DNA of 64,000 nucleotides from Pseudomaricurvus albidus (GCF_018863235.1 NZ_JAHKRS010000002.1:1-64000), one strand, 5' to 3'; counted from the first letter of the stretch, positions 1 to 7,445 are shown. Made by a program: numbers and translations. Notes: a model not told the origin generated them from the sequence alone.

Positions 1-145
1 AATAATGAGGAATTTGCGCGCAAATGTCATCTGGGTCAGTGTGACTACACAAAGACCGAATAGATATATGCAGTCGAATGTGGTTTTATCTTGATTACCT
101 TGCAAACCGAGGAGAGTCCATAGATAAGATGTTACGTGAAACAAT

Positions 146-820
146 ATGGAAAGATTTGAAACATATTCCCGCTTAGGTGGAGACGATAGGTTTAGATGGA
201 TTGCGGAGAGCAATCTAGATACCTTCGAGAAAATCAATCCAAAGGTGCAAAAACTTTGGGATGATATTTCTTCATTGCTATCAAACTGTGATGACCCTGA
301 AAACCCACCGCCAGAATACTATTCTCTGCATATAGAATTAGATCCACTAGAAGAAACTAGAGACCAATCCTGTATTATTGCTGTCGTATTTACAGCAATG
401 TACTTTGAAGCTTTCATTTATGACTATGCTGCATCTTGCTTGGGTGACAAATATTCTAAAGATCATTTAGATAAATTGGACTTCATATCAAAGTGGTTAG
501 TTATCCCTAAATTAATCACAGGAAAAGAAATATCTAAATCAGGTCAAGCCTACGAATCACTAAAGCGTCTACACAAGGATCGAAATTCTCTAGTTCACTT
601 GAAATCAAGAGAAATGAATTTTGATAGTGAAGAAATGGCAAACTTCCTAAACGCTCGTGAGCAAGATATACAAGAATCTACAAAGAACTGTAGAAAAGCA
701 TTAAAGCACGTAATACAAGAGCTTTTGGTAATTGACCCAGATCATCCAAAGGTTATGCTTGCAAGTCAATCACGTAACAAGTCAAAGCACTCGGACGCCG
801 TAAACGGCGCCGGTGTTTGA
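146..820 (+). CDS. Cassette protein with HEPN-like R-x4-H motif
   Basis: First gene of the visible cassette array, 224 residues. I do not recognise a named family. The sequence shows a mostly helical, soluble protein with R146, N147 and H151 in the arrangement R-N-x3-H, inside a charged helix. This matches the R-x4-6-H signature of HEPN domains, many of which are RNases in toxin or defence systems. Assigning it to HEPN is inference. The last dozen codons read through the attC site at 772-830, a common feature of cassette genes. It starts at an ATG with only a weak upstream purine stretch. Base composition is clearly more AT-rich than the chromosomal genes after 6.5 kb. Confidence 0.75.
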   Translation: MERFETYSRLGGDDRFRWIAESNLDTFEKINPKVQKLWDDISSLLSNCDDPENPPPEYYSLHIELDPLEETRDQSCIIAVVFTAMYFEAFIYDYAASCLGDKYSKDHLDKLDFISKWLVIPKLITGKEISKSGQAYESLKRLHKDRNSLVHLKSREMNFDSEEMANFLNAREQDIQESTKNCRKALKHVIQELLVIDPDHPKVMLASQSRNKSKHSDAVNGAGV

Positions 821-830
821 GGCGTTATAG
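772..830 (+). other. attC site 1
   Basis: The left end ACGTAAC (772-778) pairs loosely with the right end GTTATAG (824-830). The body contains a GC-rich dyad around 791-812. Together they form a short, roughly 59-base attC-like site. The end of the preceding gene overlaps it. Confidence 0.6.
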
Positions 831-853
831 GTCACGCCGTAAGGAAGTTTAGT

Positions 854-1153
854 GTGGAAGAAGAGATTCTAATAGAAAGAGCAAGAATAGCTTTTAGTTC
901 ATATTTAAAACTCACCGCCGTAATGGGTGTGTGCTTGGGGTTCTTGCTGCTCATCATTAACGCAGTTTCATATTTAATCCAAATTATTGGTGGCGACCCT
1001 GATGCAACCATTGGGGGTTTTTTGCTTAACTTTGTGGTTTTACTTACTGCGCCACTGTCAGCTGTAATAACTGGTCTTCTTTCTTATCCTATGTATAAGT
1101 GGCTGGCTAACAATAAGTTCAGCATGAATTTGGTTGTATATAAATTAAAATAA
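854..1153 (+). CDS. Small membrane protein of integron cassette
   Basis: A 99-residue protein with two or three hydrophobic segments (about residues 20-45 and 55-88), so probably an inner-membrane protein. It starts with GTG at 854. The purine-rich AAGGAAG at 841-847 sits six bases upstream and supports this start. It is the only gene between attC sites 1 and 2, so it forms a single-gene cassette. I do not recognise the family, and the sequence suggests no function beyond membrane location. Confidence 0.65.
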   Translation: MEEEILIERARIAFSSYLKLTAVMGVCLGFLLLIINAVSYLIQIIGGDPDATIGGFLLNFVVLLTAPLSAVITGLLSYPMYKWLANNKFSMNLVVYKLK

Positions 1154-1154
1154 C

Positions 1155-1238
1155 CTATAACAAGGCGGTGTTGTCGCCTTCGGCTGGGACGGCCATTCCG
1201 CTGGCGCTCCATGTCCGCCCCAAACCGCGGCGTTAAGT
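1155..1238 (+). other. attC site 2
   Basis: Left end CTATAAC (1155-1161) and right end GTTAAGT (1232-1238) flank an 84-base body that can fold on itself. GCGGT near the left pairs with ACCGC near the right, and there is a GGACGGCC/GGCGGACA-type dyad in the middle. It marks the boundary between the two membrane-protein cassettes. Confidence 0.8.
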
Positions 1239-1242
1239 GAAT

Positions 1243-1611
1243 ATGCTCATGGAGTTCATCGTAATTTTAGCATCTGCATTTTCGGGACTTATTCTCGGTT
1301 CGGTATTTGGCTTTGCTATTACCGGCCATACTCAAATTATGGAAGGCTGTGAATTTTATCCTCGCAACCCAATAATGCGCTTTTTCGTAACTGCACCAAA
1401 AGACCGAACAATCACGCAAAATCTAATATATTTTGTGCTTATGGTATCTTGGTTTTTTGTTTTTATTGGTCTCGTTGCTTTACCTTTTATATTGAGTGAA
1501 TCCTTTGGGCCACTGCGATCTTGGTCAGATATAGCAATATTCATGTTTCTAGGTTTAGGCTTATTCTGTGGAAAAATTATAGGCGGTATGTTATGGCTAC
1601 GGTGTAGATAG
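1243..1611 (+). CDS. Small membrane protein of integron cassette
   Basis: About 122 residues with three strongly hydrophobic segments (roughly residues 3-27, 60-85 and 97-118), consistent with an inner-membrane protein. A GTG at 1237 is in frame but lies inside attC site 2, so I prefer the ATG at 1243. It forms a single-gene cassette. I do not recognise the family. Confidence 0.6.
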   Translation: MLMEFIVILASAFSGLILGSVFGFAITGHTQIMEGCEFYPRNPIMRFFVTAPKDRTITQNLIYFVLMVSWFFVFIGLVALPFILSESFGPLRSWSDIAIFMFLGLGLFCGKIIGGMLWLRCR

Positions 1612-1615
1612 CGTC

Positions 1616-1705
1616 ACTTAACAATCCGCTCAAATTCGTTCCGGCCACAAAAAGCGTGGCCTCCACCGGACTCGCTGACGCTCGCCGTTTAGCGTGGCGT
1701 TATAA
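1616..1705 (+). other. attC site 3
   Basis: Left end ACTTAAC (1616-1622) and right end GTTATAA (1699-1705). CCGCTCAAA after the left end pairs with TTTAGCG before the right end. The 90-base body is almost identical to attC site 4, differing at only a few positions. This is typical of chromosomal integrons, whose cassettes share a host-specific attC type. Confidence 0.9.
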
Positions 1706-1724
1706 GCCATTTTGAGTTCGAGCT

Positions 1725-2045
1725 ATGTGGGAAGAAATCGATTCAAAAGATTGGAAAAATATTCCAGTAATCTCCGGCAGGACTGCTACTGAAAAGGACG
1801 TAGAGGAAGGTAGGGCTGTATTTCACGTTCCATCTGGCAGTGAACCTTACAATACAGAATTGCCCTTGTTTGCGGTGCAGTTAGATAGTGAAAATAATTC
1901 CAGAGTACCTTGCGTCGTCATACAAATCGAGAATTACCCAGAAGGCACTGCGGTTGGTGTCAGGTACTTCAATGGGGGCAATGGAGTTGGCATGGCAAAC
2001 GAGTTTGAGTTTTACAGTGAAATTACCGAAGAGTTCAGCTTATAA
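1725..2045 (+). CDS. Hypothetical cassette protein, soluble, 106 aa
   Basis: A small acidic soluble protein, with no membrane segment or signal peptide. It begins with a Trp- and Glu-rich stretch and ends just inside attC site 4. I do not recognise the family. The length, composition and position between two nearly identical attC sites support a genuine single-gene cassette. No function can be suggested from the sequence. Confidence 0.7.
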   Translation: MWEEIDSKDWKNIPVISGRTATEKDVEEGRAVFHVPSGSEPYNTELPLFAVQLDSENNSRVPCVVIQIENYPEGTAVGVRYFNGGNGVGMANEFEFYSEITEEFSL

Positions 2046-2129
2046 CAAGCCGCTCAAATACGTTCCGGCCACAAAAAGCGTGGCCTCCACCGGACTCGCT
2101 AACGCTCGCCGTTTAGCGGGGCGTTAGAA
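2040..2129 (+). other. attC site 4
   Basis: Left end TTATAAC (2040-2046) and right end GTTAGAA (2123-2129). The body shares nearly all positions with attC site 3, including the paired CCGCTCAAA and TTTAGCG arms and the central CCGGCCAC/GTGGCC dyad. Confidence 0.9.
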
Positions 2130-2144
2130 GCTCGGATATAAAAC

Positions 2145-2975
2145 ATGCAATCATTAGCGGAAGAACTTTTACATACGACAGTCAGGCTTGAGGGTCAAAC
2201 CAAAAATGGAAGCTCTGTTGGAACAGGCTTCTTCTTTCTGCATGAACAGAGGCTTTTTGTTGTTACGAATAAGCATGTAATTGATGGAGTGGTTCAAGGA
2301 AACTTCGTGATGTTGCGAGGTGAAATAAAAGAAGAATCTAAAGAGCCTCTAATAGGTCAGGGAGTTGCATTTCCATATAGTCAATCGACATTTATAGGTC
2401 ATCCCGACCCATCTGTGGATGTAGCTGTAATGAATGTCTCGGTAATGATCTCATCTGCTGAACAGGCCGGGCAGATTTTATTTTGGAAGAATGTTACGAA
2501 AGACAATTTTCCTAATGATGAACACTATGAGAAATTCATCGGGCCAATGGAGGAAGTCATTTTTATTGGCTATCCAAGTGGGATCTGGGATCAGAAGAAT
2601 ATACTTCCTGTAACTCGTAGGGGACTTACTGCAACTCCTTGTTACACCGACTTTAATGGAGAAAAAGTCTTCCTAATTGATGCGTCTGTGTTTCCAGGTT
2701 CAAGTGGAAGCCCTGTTTTCATATATTACGCAGGTGGACATCCAGATAAAGCCGGTGGCTTGTATGCGGGAAATAGAATGCATTTTCTCGGTCTCGTAGC
2801 GAAGGTATATCAACGTCAAGAACAGGGCGAGATTAAAGTTATCGATATACCAACCAATCAAAAGGCTGTGGCAGAGGTAAATCAGATGATTGATTTGGGT
2901 ATAGTCTACAAGGCTGAAACTATATTGGAGGCCACCGATCATTACCTCAAGGTGGCCAACGCTTCTAACAAATAA
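2145..2975 (+). CDS. Trypsin-like serine protease (cassette-borne)
   Basis: A 276-residue protein with a chymotrypsin-fold protease pattern. The candidate catalytic triad is H44 in TNKHV, D92 in SVDVAV and S187 in the PGSSGSP motif. The early GTGFFF segment is typical of S1/HtrA-type peptidases. There is no signal peptide and no PDZ domain, so it is probably cytoplasmic. It fills one cassette between attC sites 4 and 5. Cytoplasmic trypsin-like proteases on mobile DNA are sometimes effectors of anti-phage or abortive systems; applying that here is inference. The start is an ATG with a weak ribosome binding site. Confidence 0.85.
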   Translation: MQSLAEELLHTTVRLEGQTKNGSSVGTGFFFLHEQRLFVVTNKHVIDGVVQGNFVMLRGEIKEESKEPLIGQGVAFPYSQSTFIGHPDPSVDVAVMNVSVMISSAEQAGQILFWKNVTKDNFPNDEHYEKFIGPMEEVIFIGYPSGIWDQKNILPVTRRGLTATPCYTDFNGEKVFLIDASVFPGSSGSPVFIYYAGGHPDKAGGLYAGNRMHFLGLVAKVYQRQEQGEIKVIDIPTNQKAVAEVNQMIDLGIVYKAETILEATDHYLKVANASNK

Positions 2976-3040
2976 AGGCACAGGACGCCAAAACCCGCCG
3001 CTTCGCTTTGGTTTTGTCGCCCGTGCTTTAAGCGTTAAGT
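2963..3040 (+). other. attC site 5
   Basis: Left end TTCTAAC (2963-2969) and right end GTTAAGT (3034-3040). AAAGGCAC near the left pairs with GTGCTTT near the right, and inner arms CCAAAACC and GGTTTTG follow. About 78 bases. Confidence 0.85.
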
Positions 3041-3053
3041 TCCATAGGAAGCT

Positions 3054-3887
3054 ATGAAGCTAAAGAAACTACAAAGCTTAGACTTTATGAAGGAATTTCA
3101 ATCTCTCTTAGAGACTGAATTTGAGAAAAAGCTATTCGTCGCAAGTCTGAGAAACTATGCATCCCATGGGAATCCGCTAAGATTTCACAATTTTGCATTC
3201 TCAATGCGTGAGCTTGTGCTCCATGTGCTTAAACGGAAAGCGCCCGTCAAAAAAATCAAGACAGTTTCATGGTATGAGCGGGAAAGTGAAAAACATGAAG
3301 TAACCAGACGCCAGCAACTAAAGTATTGTGCTCAATCAAACATATCAGATGAATATCTAGGGCAAGATGTGCTGGAGCATCTGAATGAATGTATCTCAGA
3401 GTTCTTAGATGAATTTCGCTTCTTTAATAAATATACACACATCACTGAAAAATATTTTAAAGCATGTCCCAGAAAGTTCTTTGAAGATGCACGGCAAGTT
3501 ATAAAGATAGCAAGTGATTCCTTGAGCCAAATAGATGACCTGGAACATATCGTTATCGAAGCTCTTGAAGAGAAAGTCCATGATTCAGTGGTAACGACAG
3601 CCGTTGGGGCTATACCCGATAGCCTTTCCATTATTGCAAATCACGTATTTGTCGATTACTCAGAAGTAGAAGAAATTGAGTGTACGAGTATTGATCATGA
3701 GTACATTTTCGTCACTGCAAGAGGCACTGTTCATGTTACCCAAGAGTACGGGCCGAAAGATGATTTATGCATCATGAATGAAAGTTATCCATTTTCATTA
3801 GATATGAAATCACACGTTGAAAATCCTGATGATTTTCAGGTCGAAGCAGAAGAATTGGATGTTGATACATCATCTTGGTACGAATAG
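3054..3887 (+). CDS. Cassette protein resembling pPIWI-associating nuclease family
   Basis: A 277-residue soluble protein preceded by a good ribosome binding site (AGGAAG). The N-terminal half has the segment NPLRFHNFAFSMRELVLHVL (about residues 40-59), followed by an SWYE motif and a RRQQ segment. The C-terminal half is beta-rich with an acidic tail. From memory, this arrangement resembles proteins annotated as predicted pPIWI-associating nucleases, a family linked to prokaryotic defence loci. I could not test this by profile search, and no catalytic residues can be named with confidence. It is alone in its cassette, with no Argonaute/PIWI gene nearby. Confidence 0.8.
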   Translation: MKLKKLQSLDFMKEFQSLLETEFEKKLFVASLRNYASHGNPLRFHNFAFSMRELVLHVLKRKAPVKKIKTVSWYERESEKHEVTRRQQLKYCAQSNISDEYLGQDVLEHLNECISEFLDEFRFFNKYTHITEKYFKACPRKFFEDARQVIKIASDSLSQIDDLEHIVIEALEEKVHDSVVTTAVGAIPDSLSIIANHVFVDYSEVEEIECTSIDHEYIFVTARGTVHVTQEYGPKDDLCIMNESYPFSLDMKSHVENPDDFQVEAEELDVDTSSWYE

Positions 3888-3888
3888 A

Positions 3889-3960
3889 ACTTAACAAGGC
3901 GCTGCTACGGAAAATTTACTCGCTAGCGCTCGCAAATTTCCGCAGAGCGCGGTGTTAGAT
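3889..3960 (+). other. attC site 6
   Basis: Left end ACTTAAC (3889-3895) and right end GTTAGAT (3954-3960). GCGCT followed by CGGAAA pairs with TTTCCG followed by AGCGC. A 72-base site. Confidence 0.85.
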
Positions 3961-3961
3961 T

Positions 3962-4909
3962 TTGGTTGCACGAAGGAAGTCACAGGTGAATCGGATTCTT
4001 GAAGAGATTGAAAAGTTTGGGAAAAAGAATGGCGAACTGGTCGAATTACCCCTGCCAGGCTGTTCCAAGAAAGCGATTGCGGTAAAAATCTCGCCCGAAG
4101 AGAGATACGAGATCTGGGATCATTTCTTTTACCTTAGAAAGGAATCCGGATTATATCCAGTGGTAACCGCTATATGGTCCGGAGCATCCTCTGGCTGGCG
4201 CGAAGCGGTACTTAATGAAGATATATTCTCAAGATTCTACTTCACCGAAGAGGAATCAGGAGAGAATGCGCTCCCGAGCCAAATATTGGCTTCGGTCCAG
4301 CCTGCAAGCATAGAAACAATGCTAAATGAGCATAATCGGATTTATACGGAAGACGCCGTTGATTCTATTGGCTGGCTTATAGACTCCTCCCAACGTAACT
4401 TCGGTAGCGCACCAGCGGAGCAGGATATCCTATCGAGAATGTCATCTGGAGAGATTTCAGACTACTTCGGACTCAACGAGTGGTTTCTTAGGTGGCAGGT
4501 TGAAAATATTGGACTGGAAAAACTGGCCGGAGAAGATCGCACTTGTATGAGTTGGTTTGAACCAACCGACCCTCAACTTGAACAGCTAATATTGCTGCCG
4601 GTATCAGCTGGCCCACACATTCTAGCGTACCTGCACTGGTATGGCGCCTGTAATAACCTAACACCTCCATCCATTAAGATGTTGATGATGTGGCAGGAGT
4701 TATATGGCGCAGAAATCACCGCGCACTACGGGACGATGCTTCATGTGAAAGTAACAAAGCCGCCCAAAGATATAGAAGATGCATTTGCTCTCGCAACCCA
4801 AATAGAGGCTTTTGCTCCATGTACAACCGCCCTGCCAGGTGTATCTCTGCCGGAGTTGGCGGTAGGCCTCATTGGGCGAAATACGTGGTTTCTACATGAG
4901 AGGCCATGA
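3962..4909 (+). CDS. DUF4253-like cassette protein
   Basis: About 315 residues from a TTG at 3962, directly after attC site 6; a later start (for example GTG at 3989) is possible. It is soluble with no signal peptide. The C-terminal third (about residues 215-310) has a Trp-Tyr-Gly segment, then a helix with W-x3-YGAEI, then a beta hairpin ending in a V-x-KPP motif. This layout resembles the DUF4253 family, whose function is unknown. The N-terminal region is not recognised. The family call is moderate because no profile search was possible. Confidence 0.7.
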   Translation: MVARRKSQVNRILEEIEKFGKKNGELVELPLPGCSKKAIAVKISPEERYEIWDHFFYLRKESGLYPVVTAIWSGASSGWREAVLNEDIFSRFYFTEEESGENALPSQILASVQPASIETMLNEHNRIYTEDAVDSIGWLIDSSQRNFGSAPAEQDILSRMSSGEISDYFGLNEWFLRWQVENIGLEKLAGEDRTCMSWFEPTDPQLEQLILLPVSAGPHILAYLHWYGACNNLTPPSIKMLMMWQELYGAEITAHYGTMLHVKVTKPPKDIEDAFALATQIEAFAPCTTALPGVSLPELAVGLIGRNTWFLHERP

Positions 4910-4911
4910 AA

Positions 4912-4959
4912 ATCCAACAAGGTTGAGCGCGCGACAAACGCGTGTCAGCGGTGTTAAAG
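4912..4959 (+). other. attC site 7 (short)
   Basis: Left end ATCCAAC (4912-4918) and right end GTTAAAG (4953-4959) enclose a GC-rich body with partly complementary GCGCG and CGCGT arms. At about 48 bases it is shorter than the other sites, so the exact ends are less certain. Confidence 0.5.
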
Positions 4960-5448
4960 CGAGAACGTGCCGTGCGTAAGCCAACCATAATTACAAATGT
5001 CTTCTTGGGCATGCTTGCCCTGATGGTAGCCGTTGACCTGACTTTAGCCATTCACCATGAGCACAAATACGGCCCATATGAAGTTACCCGCATAGAGGTA
5101 TTATCTTCATCGGAACAGTGTGTCTGGAATGTAAACCAATACTCTGTTGAATACGAAGTCGAGCTCGTCCTTGATCAACAGAATAAATTAATCCGGTCAC
5201 CTTACGTTGGGCTTTATCCCATGAGAGTTTGCGCTTTCGGGAGATACTATCCGCTCTATGAAACATTAGGCATTGCATCTTTAGAAAAAGGCGAAGCATA
5301 CTTGGGAAATAACGGAGAGGTATTTTTGAATCGTACGCCATATCTCTTCAACGGCATTCTCCTTTTGGTTCTCTGTACCGCCATGGGTGCTATATTCCGT
5401 TTTAACAGGCACAGGCAAGCGGACGCCGCAAAATGCGCGGAGCCTTAG
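4951..5448 (+). CDS. Hypothetical two-pass membrane protein of cassette
   Basis: About 165 residues. There is a hydrophobic segment near the N terminus (about residues 15-35 of the longest reading) and another near the C terminus (about 133-152). They enclose a roughly 95-residue soluble loop with three cysteines (near VWN, RVC and the end), which would be periplasmic. The start is uncertain: GTG codons lie at 4942, 4951 and 4972, and the first lies within attC site 7. The family is not recognised. The last residues run through attC site 8. Confidence 0.6.
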   Translation: MLKRERAVRKPTIITNVFLGMLALMVAVDLTLAIHHEHKYGPYEVTRIEVLSSSEQCVWNVNQYSVEYEVELVLDQQNKLIRSPYVGLYPMRVCAFGRYYPLYETLGIASLEKGEAYLGNNGEVFLNRTPYLFNGILLLVLCTAMGAIFRFNRHRQADAAKCAEP

Positions 5449-5463
5449 TTATGAACGTTAGGC
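5400..5463 (+). other. attC site 8
   Basis: Left end TTTTAAC (5400-5406) and right end GTTAGGC (5457-5463). The inner body CAAGCGGACGCCGC...GCGCGGAGCCTTAGTTATGAAC closely follows the pattern of the classical attC sites of mobile integron cassettes, about 64 bases. It differs from the 90-base type of sites 3 and 4, suggesting this cassette came from another source. Confidence 0.85.
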
Positions 5464-5493
5464 TCCAGGAATAACCGAAGAGATTGCATCCAT

Positions 5494-6021
5494 ATGGAAA
5501 TATATCATCGTAGAGCATGGTGGCTAGGTCTTGTGTTTATTGCTCCTTCAGTTTGGCTTTCCTTGTCTCTGGCTGGATTTACTTCAACGAGTATTGCCAA
5601 ATCAGAAGTTGTAGCTGTATACGTAATAATAGGTGTTTGTCTTCTCGTATCCATGCAGTGTTTTTTTGGAAGTACACGTTTCTATTTTGACAACCGCGCT
5701 GGAGCGGCGGTACAAGTCAGGAAACATTTCTATGGTGAAAAGGTAATTCATTTTCCTTACTCAACAATTATTGATATCTCTGTTCTCTGCTATCAACGGG
5801 GAAAGGATGGTAATAAGTCTTATCGGGTTGGTATCACTCAGAGCGAAGTAATGTTTGGGAAAAATTCCAAAAAGTTTACAGAGATGAGATCTTTTTGTGG
5901 TACCGAAAATGATCGTAAAGCAGCGCTGGATTTCGTTAAAGAAATTAGTACGTATACACAGATAAGTATCAATGATAACTCTGATGTTGTACGGCCAGAC
6001 ACTGGGCATCACTATCACTGA
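5494..6021 (+). CDS. Hypothetical membrane protein, first gene of two-gene cassette
   Basis: A 175-residue protein with two N-terminal membrane segments (about residues 10-30 and 40-58) and a soluble C-terminal part of about 115 residues. The short hydrophobic hairpin followed by a beta-rich domain resembles small bacterial PH-like membrane proteins, but I cannot assign a family. The stop lies only 12 bases before the cupin gene with no attC between them. The two genes therefore share a cassette and are probably co-transcribed. Confidence 0.65.
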   Translation: MEIYHRRAWWLGLVFIAPSVWLSLSLAGFTSTSIAKSEVVAVYVIIGVCLLVSMQCFFGSTRFYFDNRAGAAVQVRKHFYGEKVIHFPYSTIIDISVLCYQRGKDGNKSYRVGITQSEVMFGKNSKKFTEMRSFCGTENDRKAALDFVKEISTYTQISINDNSDVVRPDTGHHYH

Positions 6022-6033
6022 AAAGGAGTTTAC

Positions 6034-6399
6034 ATGAACTATCAGGCGATTAATTTCAAAAACAAGCTCGGCCTCTTCGATGAGCAATGGTCACCGAAAG
6101 TCATCGCTGAGATGAATGACTATCAGTTCAAAGTCGTAAAAATCCAGGGCGAGTTTGTGTGGCATGATCACAAAGACACAGACGAAACTTTCATAGTCCT
6201 TGAGGGCAGTCTTAGAATTGATTTCAGAGACGGGCATGTGGATCTGTCTGAAGGCGAAATGTATGTGGTTCCAAAAGGCATCGAACACAAACCTTTTGCG
6301 GAATATGAGGCAAAGGTTCTGCTCATCGAGCCACGAGGCGTTGTGAATACTGGTGACGAAACTGGTACCAAGACGGCAGCGAATGACGTTTGGGTTTAA
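6034..6399 (+). CDS. Cupin-domain protein
   Basis: A 121-residue single-domain cupin. Cupin motif 1 appears as H44-x-H46-x4-E51 and is followed by a typical hairpin. Motif 2 supplies H85 in PKGIEHKP. These four residues would bind a metal ion. A strong ribosome binding site (AAAAGGAG) precedes the ATG. Similar small cupins act as metal-dependent isomerases or dioxygenases, or as sensors; the substrate cannot be told. It is the second gene of a two-gene integron cassette and the last cassette gene before the chromosomal backbone. Confidence 0.85.
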   Translation: MNYQAINFKNKLGLFDEQWSPKVIAEMNDYQFKVVKIQGEFVWHDHKDTDETFIVLEGSLRIDFRDGHVDLSEGEMYVVPKGIEHKPFAEYEAKVLLIEPRGVVNTGDETGTKTAANDVWV

Positions 6400-6402
6400 A
6401 TC

Positions 6403-6488
6403 AGTTAACTAAACCATTAAGTCTGTTGCGGGCCGATGGCCCTCCACTGACGTCTTTGGTAGGGCGCCGCTTATGGCCGGCGTTATGT
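6403..6488 (+). other. attC site 9, last of the array
   Basis: Left end AGTTAAC (6403-6409) and right end GTTATGT (6482-6488). CCATTAAG near the left pairs with CTTATGG near the right, and GGGCCGATGGCCC forms a central dyad. About 86 bases. No attC is seen after this, so it marks the distal end of the array. Confidence 0.8.
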
Positions 6489-6553
6489 GTCCGAGTTACC
6501 CACGAGTTGTAGACACCCTCTATAGTTATATTGAACTGGATGGATGTGTCCAA

Positions 6554-6637
6554 ATGGGACGTAAAAGGCAGAAGACTATACTGATGCGTTTCGCCACGAG
6601 GCGGTGAAACGGTCAGAAAAGTCTGATGAGAGATATA
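6554..6637 (+). pseudogene. Possible relic of IS3-type transposase OrfA
   Basis: Reading from ATG 6554 gives MGRKRQK. After a one-base shift at about 6575, the next frame gives YTDAFRHEAVKR (6577-6612). Joined, these resemble the start of IS3-family OrfA proteins (basic start, then YTDEF-x2-EAV). No rest of a transposase and no inverted repeats were found. The match is short, so this is a weak call. It lies exactly between the last attC site and the first backbone gene. Confidence 0.3.
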
Positions 6638-6853
6638 TCAACTGCCCTCAATACGAAAACCAATTTTCAGCGTGACCTGAAAGTGGCCAACCTGATCATG
6701 GACGATATGCCCGCGGGTCTCGACAACTTCGAACCACTCCAGGTTTTTTACGGTCACCGCGCATTCCTGAATCGCATTTCTGATGGCTTCATCGATACTG
6801 TTTTTTGAAGAACCGACCACTTCGAGCTTTTTGTAGGTGTGATGATCCGACAT
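6638..6853 (-). CDS. Dodecin family flavin-binding protein
   Basis: A 71-residue protein with the dodecin pattern: a YKK-x-E-VGSS start, a single amphipathic helix (SIDEAIRNAIQEC), the flavin-stacking tryptophan in LEWFEV (about residue 41), the conserved VETRGHI strand and the VGHFQVTLK-x-GF strand. Dodecins form hollow 12-mers that store or buffer riboflavin or FMN in the cytoplasm. A clear AGGAGG-like ribosome binding site lies upstream (complement of 6860-6866). It is monocistronic and is the first clearly chromosomal gene after the cassette array. Confidence 0.93.
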   Translation of the reverse strand: MSDHHTYKKLEVVGSSKNSIDEAIRNAIQECAVTVKNLEWFEVVETRGHIVHDQVGHFQVTLKIGFRIEGS

Positions 6854-6997
6854 AAGGCCTCCTTCCGTCAGGGATTTAGCTTTTGTCCCCAGTATAGACC
6901 ACGGTGGCTGGTCCGGCCGAAACGCTAATGACTCTCCTCAGACGTTATAGCCTAGGGTTATGAATATCGCCTGATGCCGTAAGGTCAAAAAGCATTG

Positions 6998-7028
6998 CCC
7001 CTGGAAAGACTTACCCCTGGGAAGACTT
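6998..7028. repeat. Two-copy 15-bp direct repeat
   Basis: CCCCTGGAAAGACTT at 6998-7012 recurs with one change (G for A) at 7014-7028. It lies in the 258-base non-coding stretch before the ynfA-like gene. No function can be inferred. Confidence 0.6.
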
Positions 7029-7112
7029 GCCGCATTGCCCAACCCGGTATTCCTCAGCATAATATTCATCTAATCCCATACATCGCGAATCACAAACCAG
7101 AGGTAGCATCTT

Positions 7113-7445
7113 TTGCCTGAAGTCAAAACAGTAGGTCTTTTTTTAATGACGGCGTTGGCAGAGATTGTTGGCTGTTACCTGCCATATCTTTGGTTGCGTG
7201 AGGGCAAGTCAGTCTGGTTACTGATTCCCGCCGCGCTTAGTCTTGCTGCATTTGCCTGGTTGCTGTCGTTACATCCAACCGCTGCGGGCAGAGTGTATGC
7301 CGCTTATGGTGGTGTCTATATTTTTATGGCTATTTTGTGGTTGTGGGTTGTCGATGGTATTCGCCCAACCAGCTGGGATCTGGTGGGTTCTGCGGTAGCC
7401 CTTTTGGGCATGGCCATTATCATGTTTGCGCCACGCAGCACATAA
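7113..7445 (+). CDS. YnfA / UPF0060 family membrane protein
   Basis: A 110-residue protein with four hydrophobic segments. Conserved features of the UPF0060/YnfA family are the [18 protein letters not shown] segment near the N terminus, a YAAYGGVYI motif in the middle and GIRPTSWDL before the last helix. The family belongs to the small multidrug-resistance-like fold; export of cations has been proposed for some members, but the role is unsettled. The start is a TTG at 7113, the first in-frame start before the conserved region, with a weak AGAGG upstream. It is monocistronic. Confidence 0.9.
   Translation: MPEVKTVGLFLMTALAEIVGCYLPYLWLREGKSVWLLIPAALSLAAFAWLLSLHPTAAGRVYAAYGGVYIFMAILWLWVVDGIRPTSWDLVGSAVALLGMAIIMFAPRST

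Noticed and set aside
131-137. GTTACGT considered as the right end of another attC before the first gene
   Set aside because: It does not fit GTTRRRY and no matching left end or folded body is visible before it.
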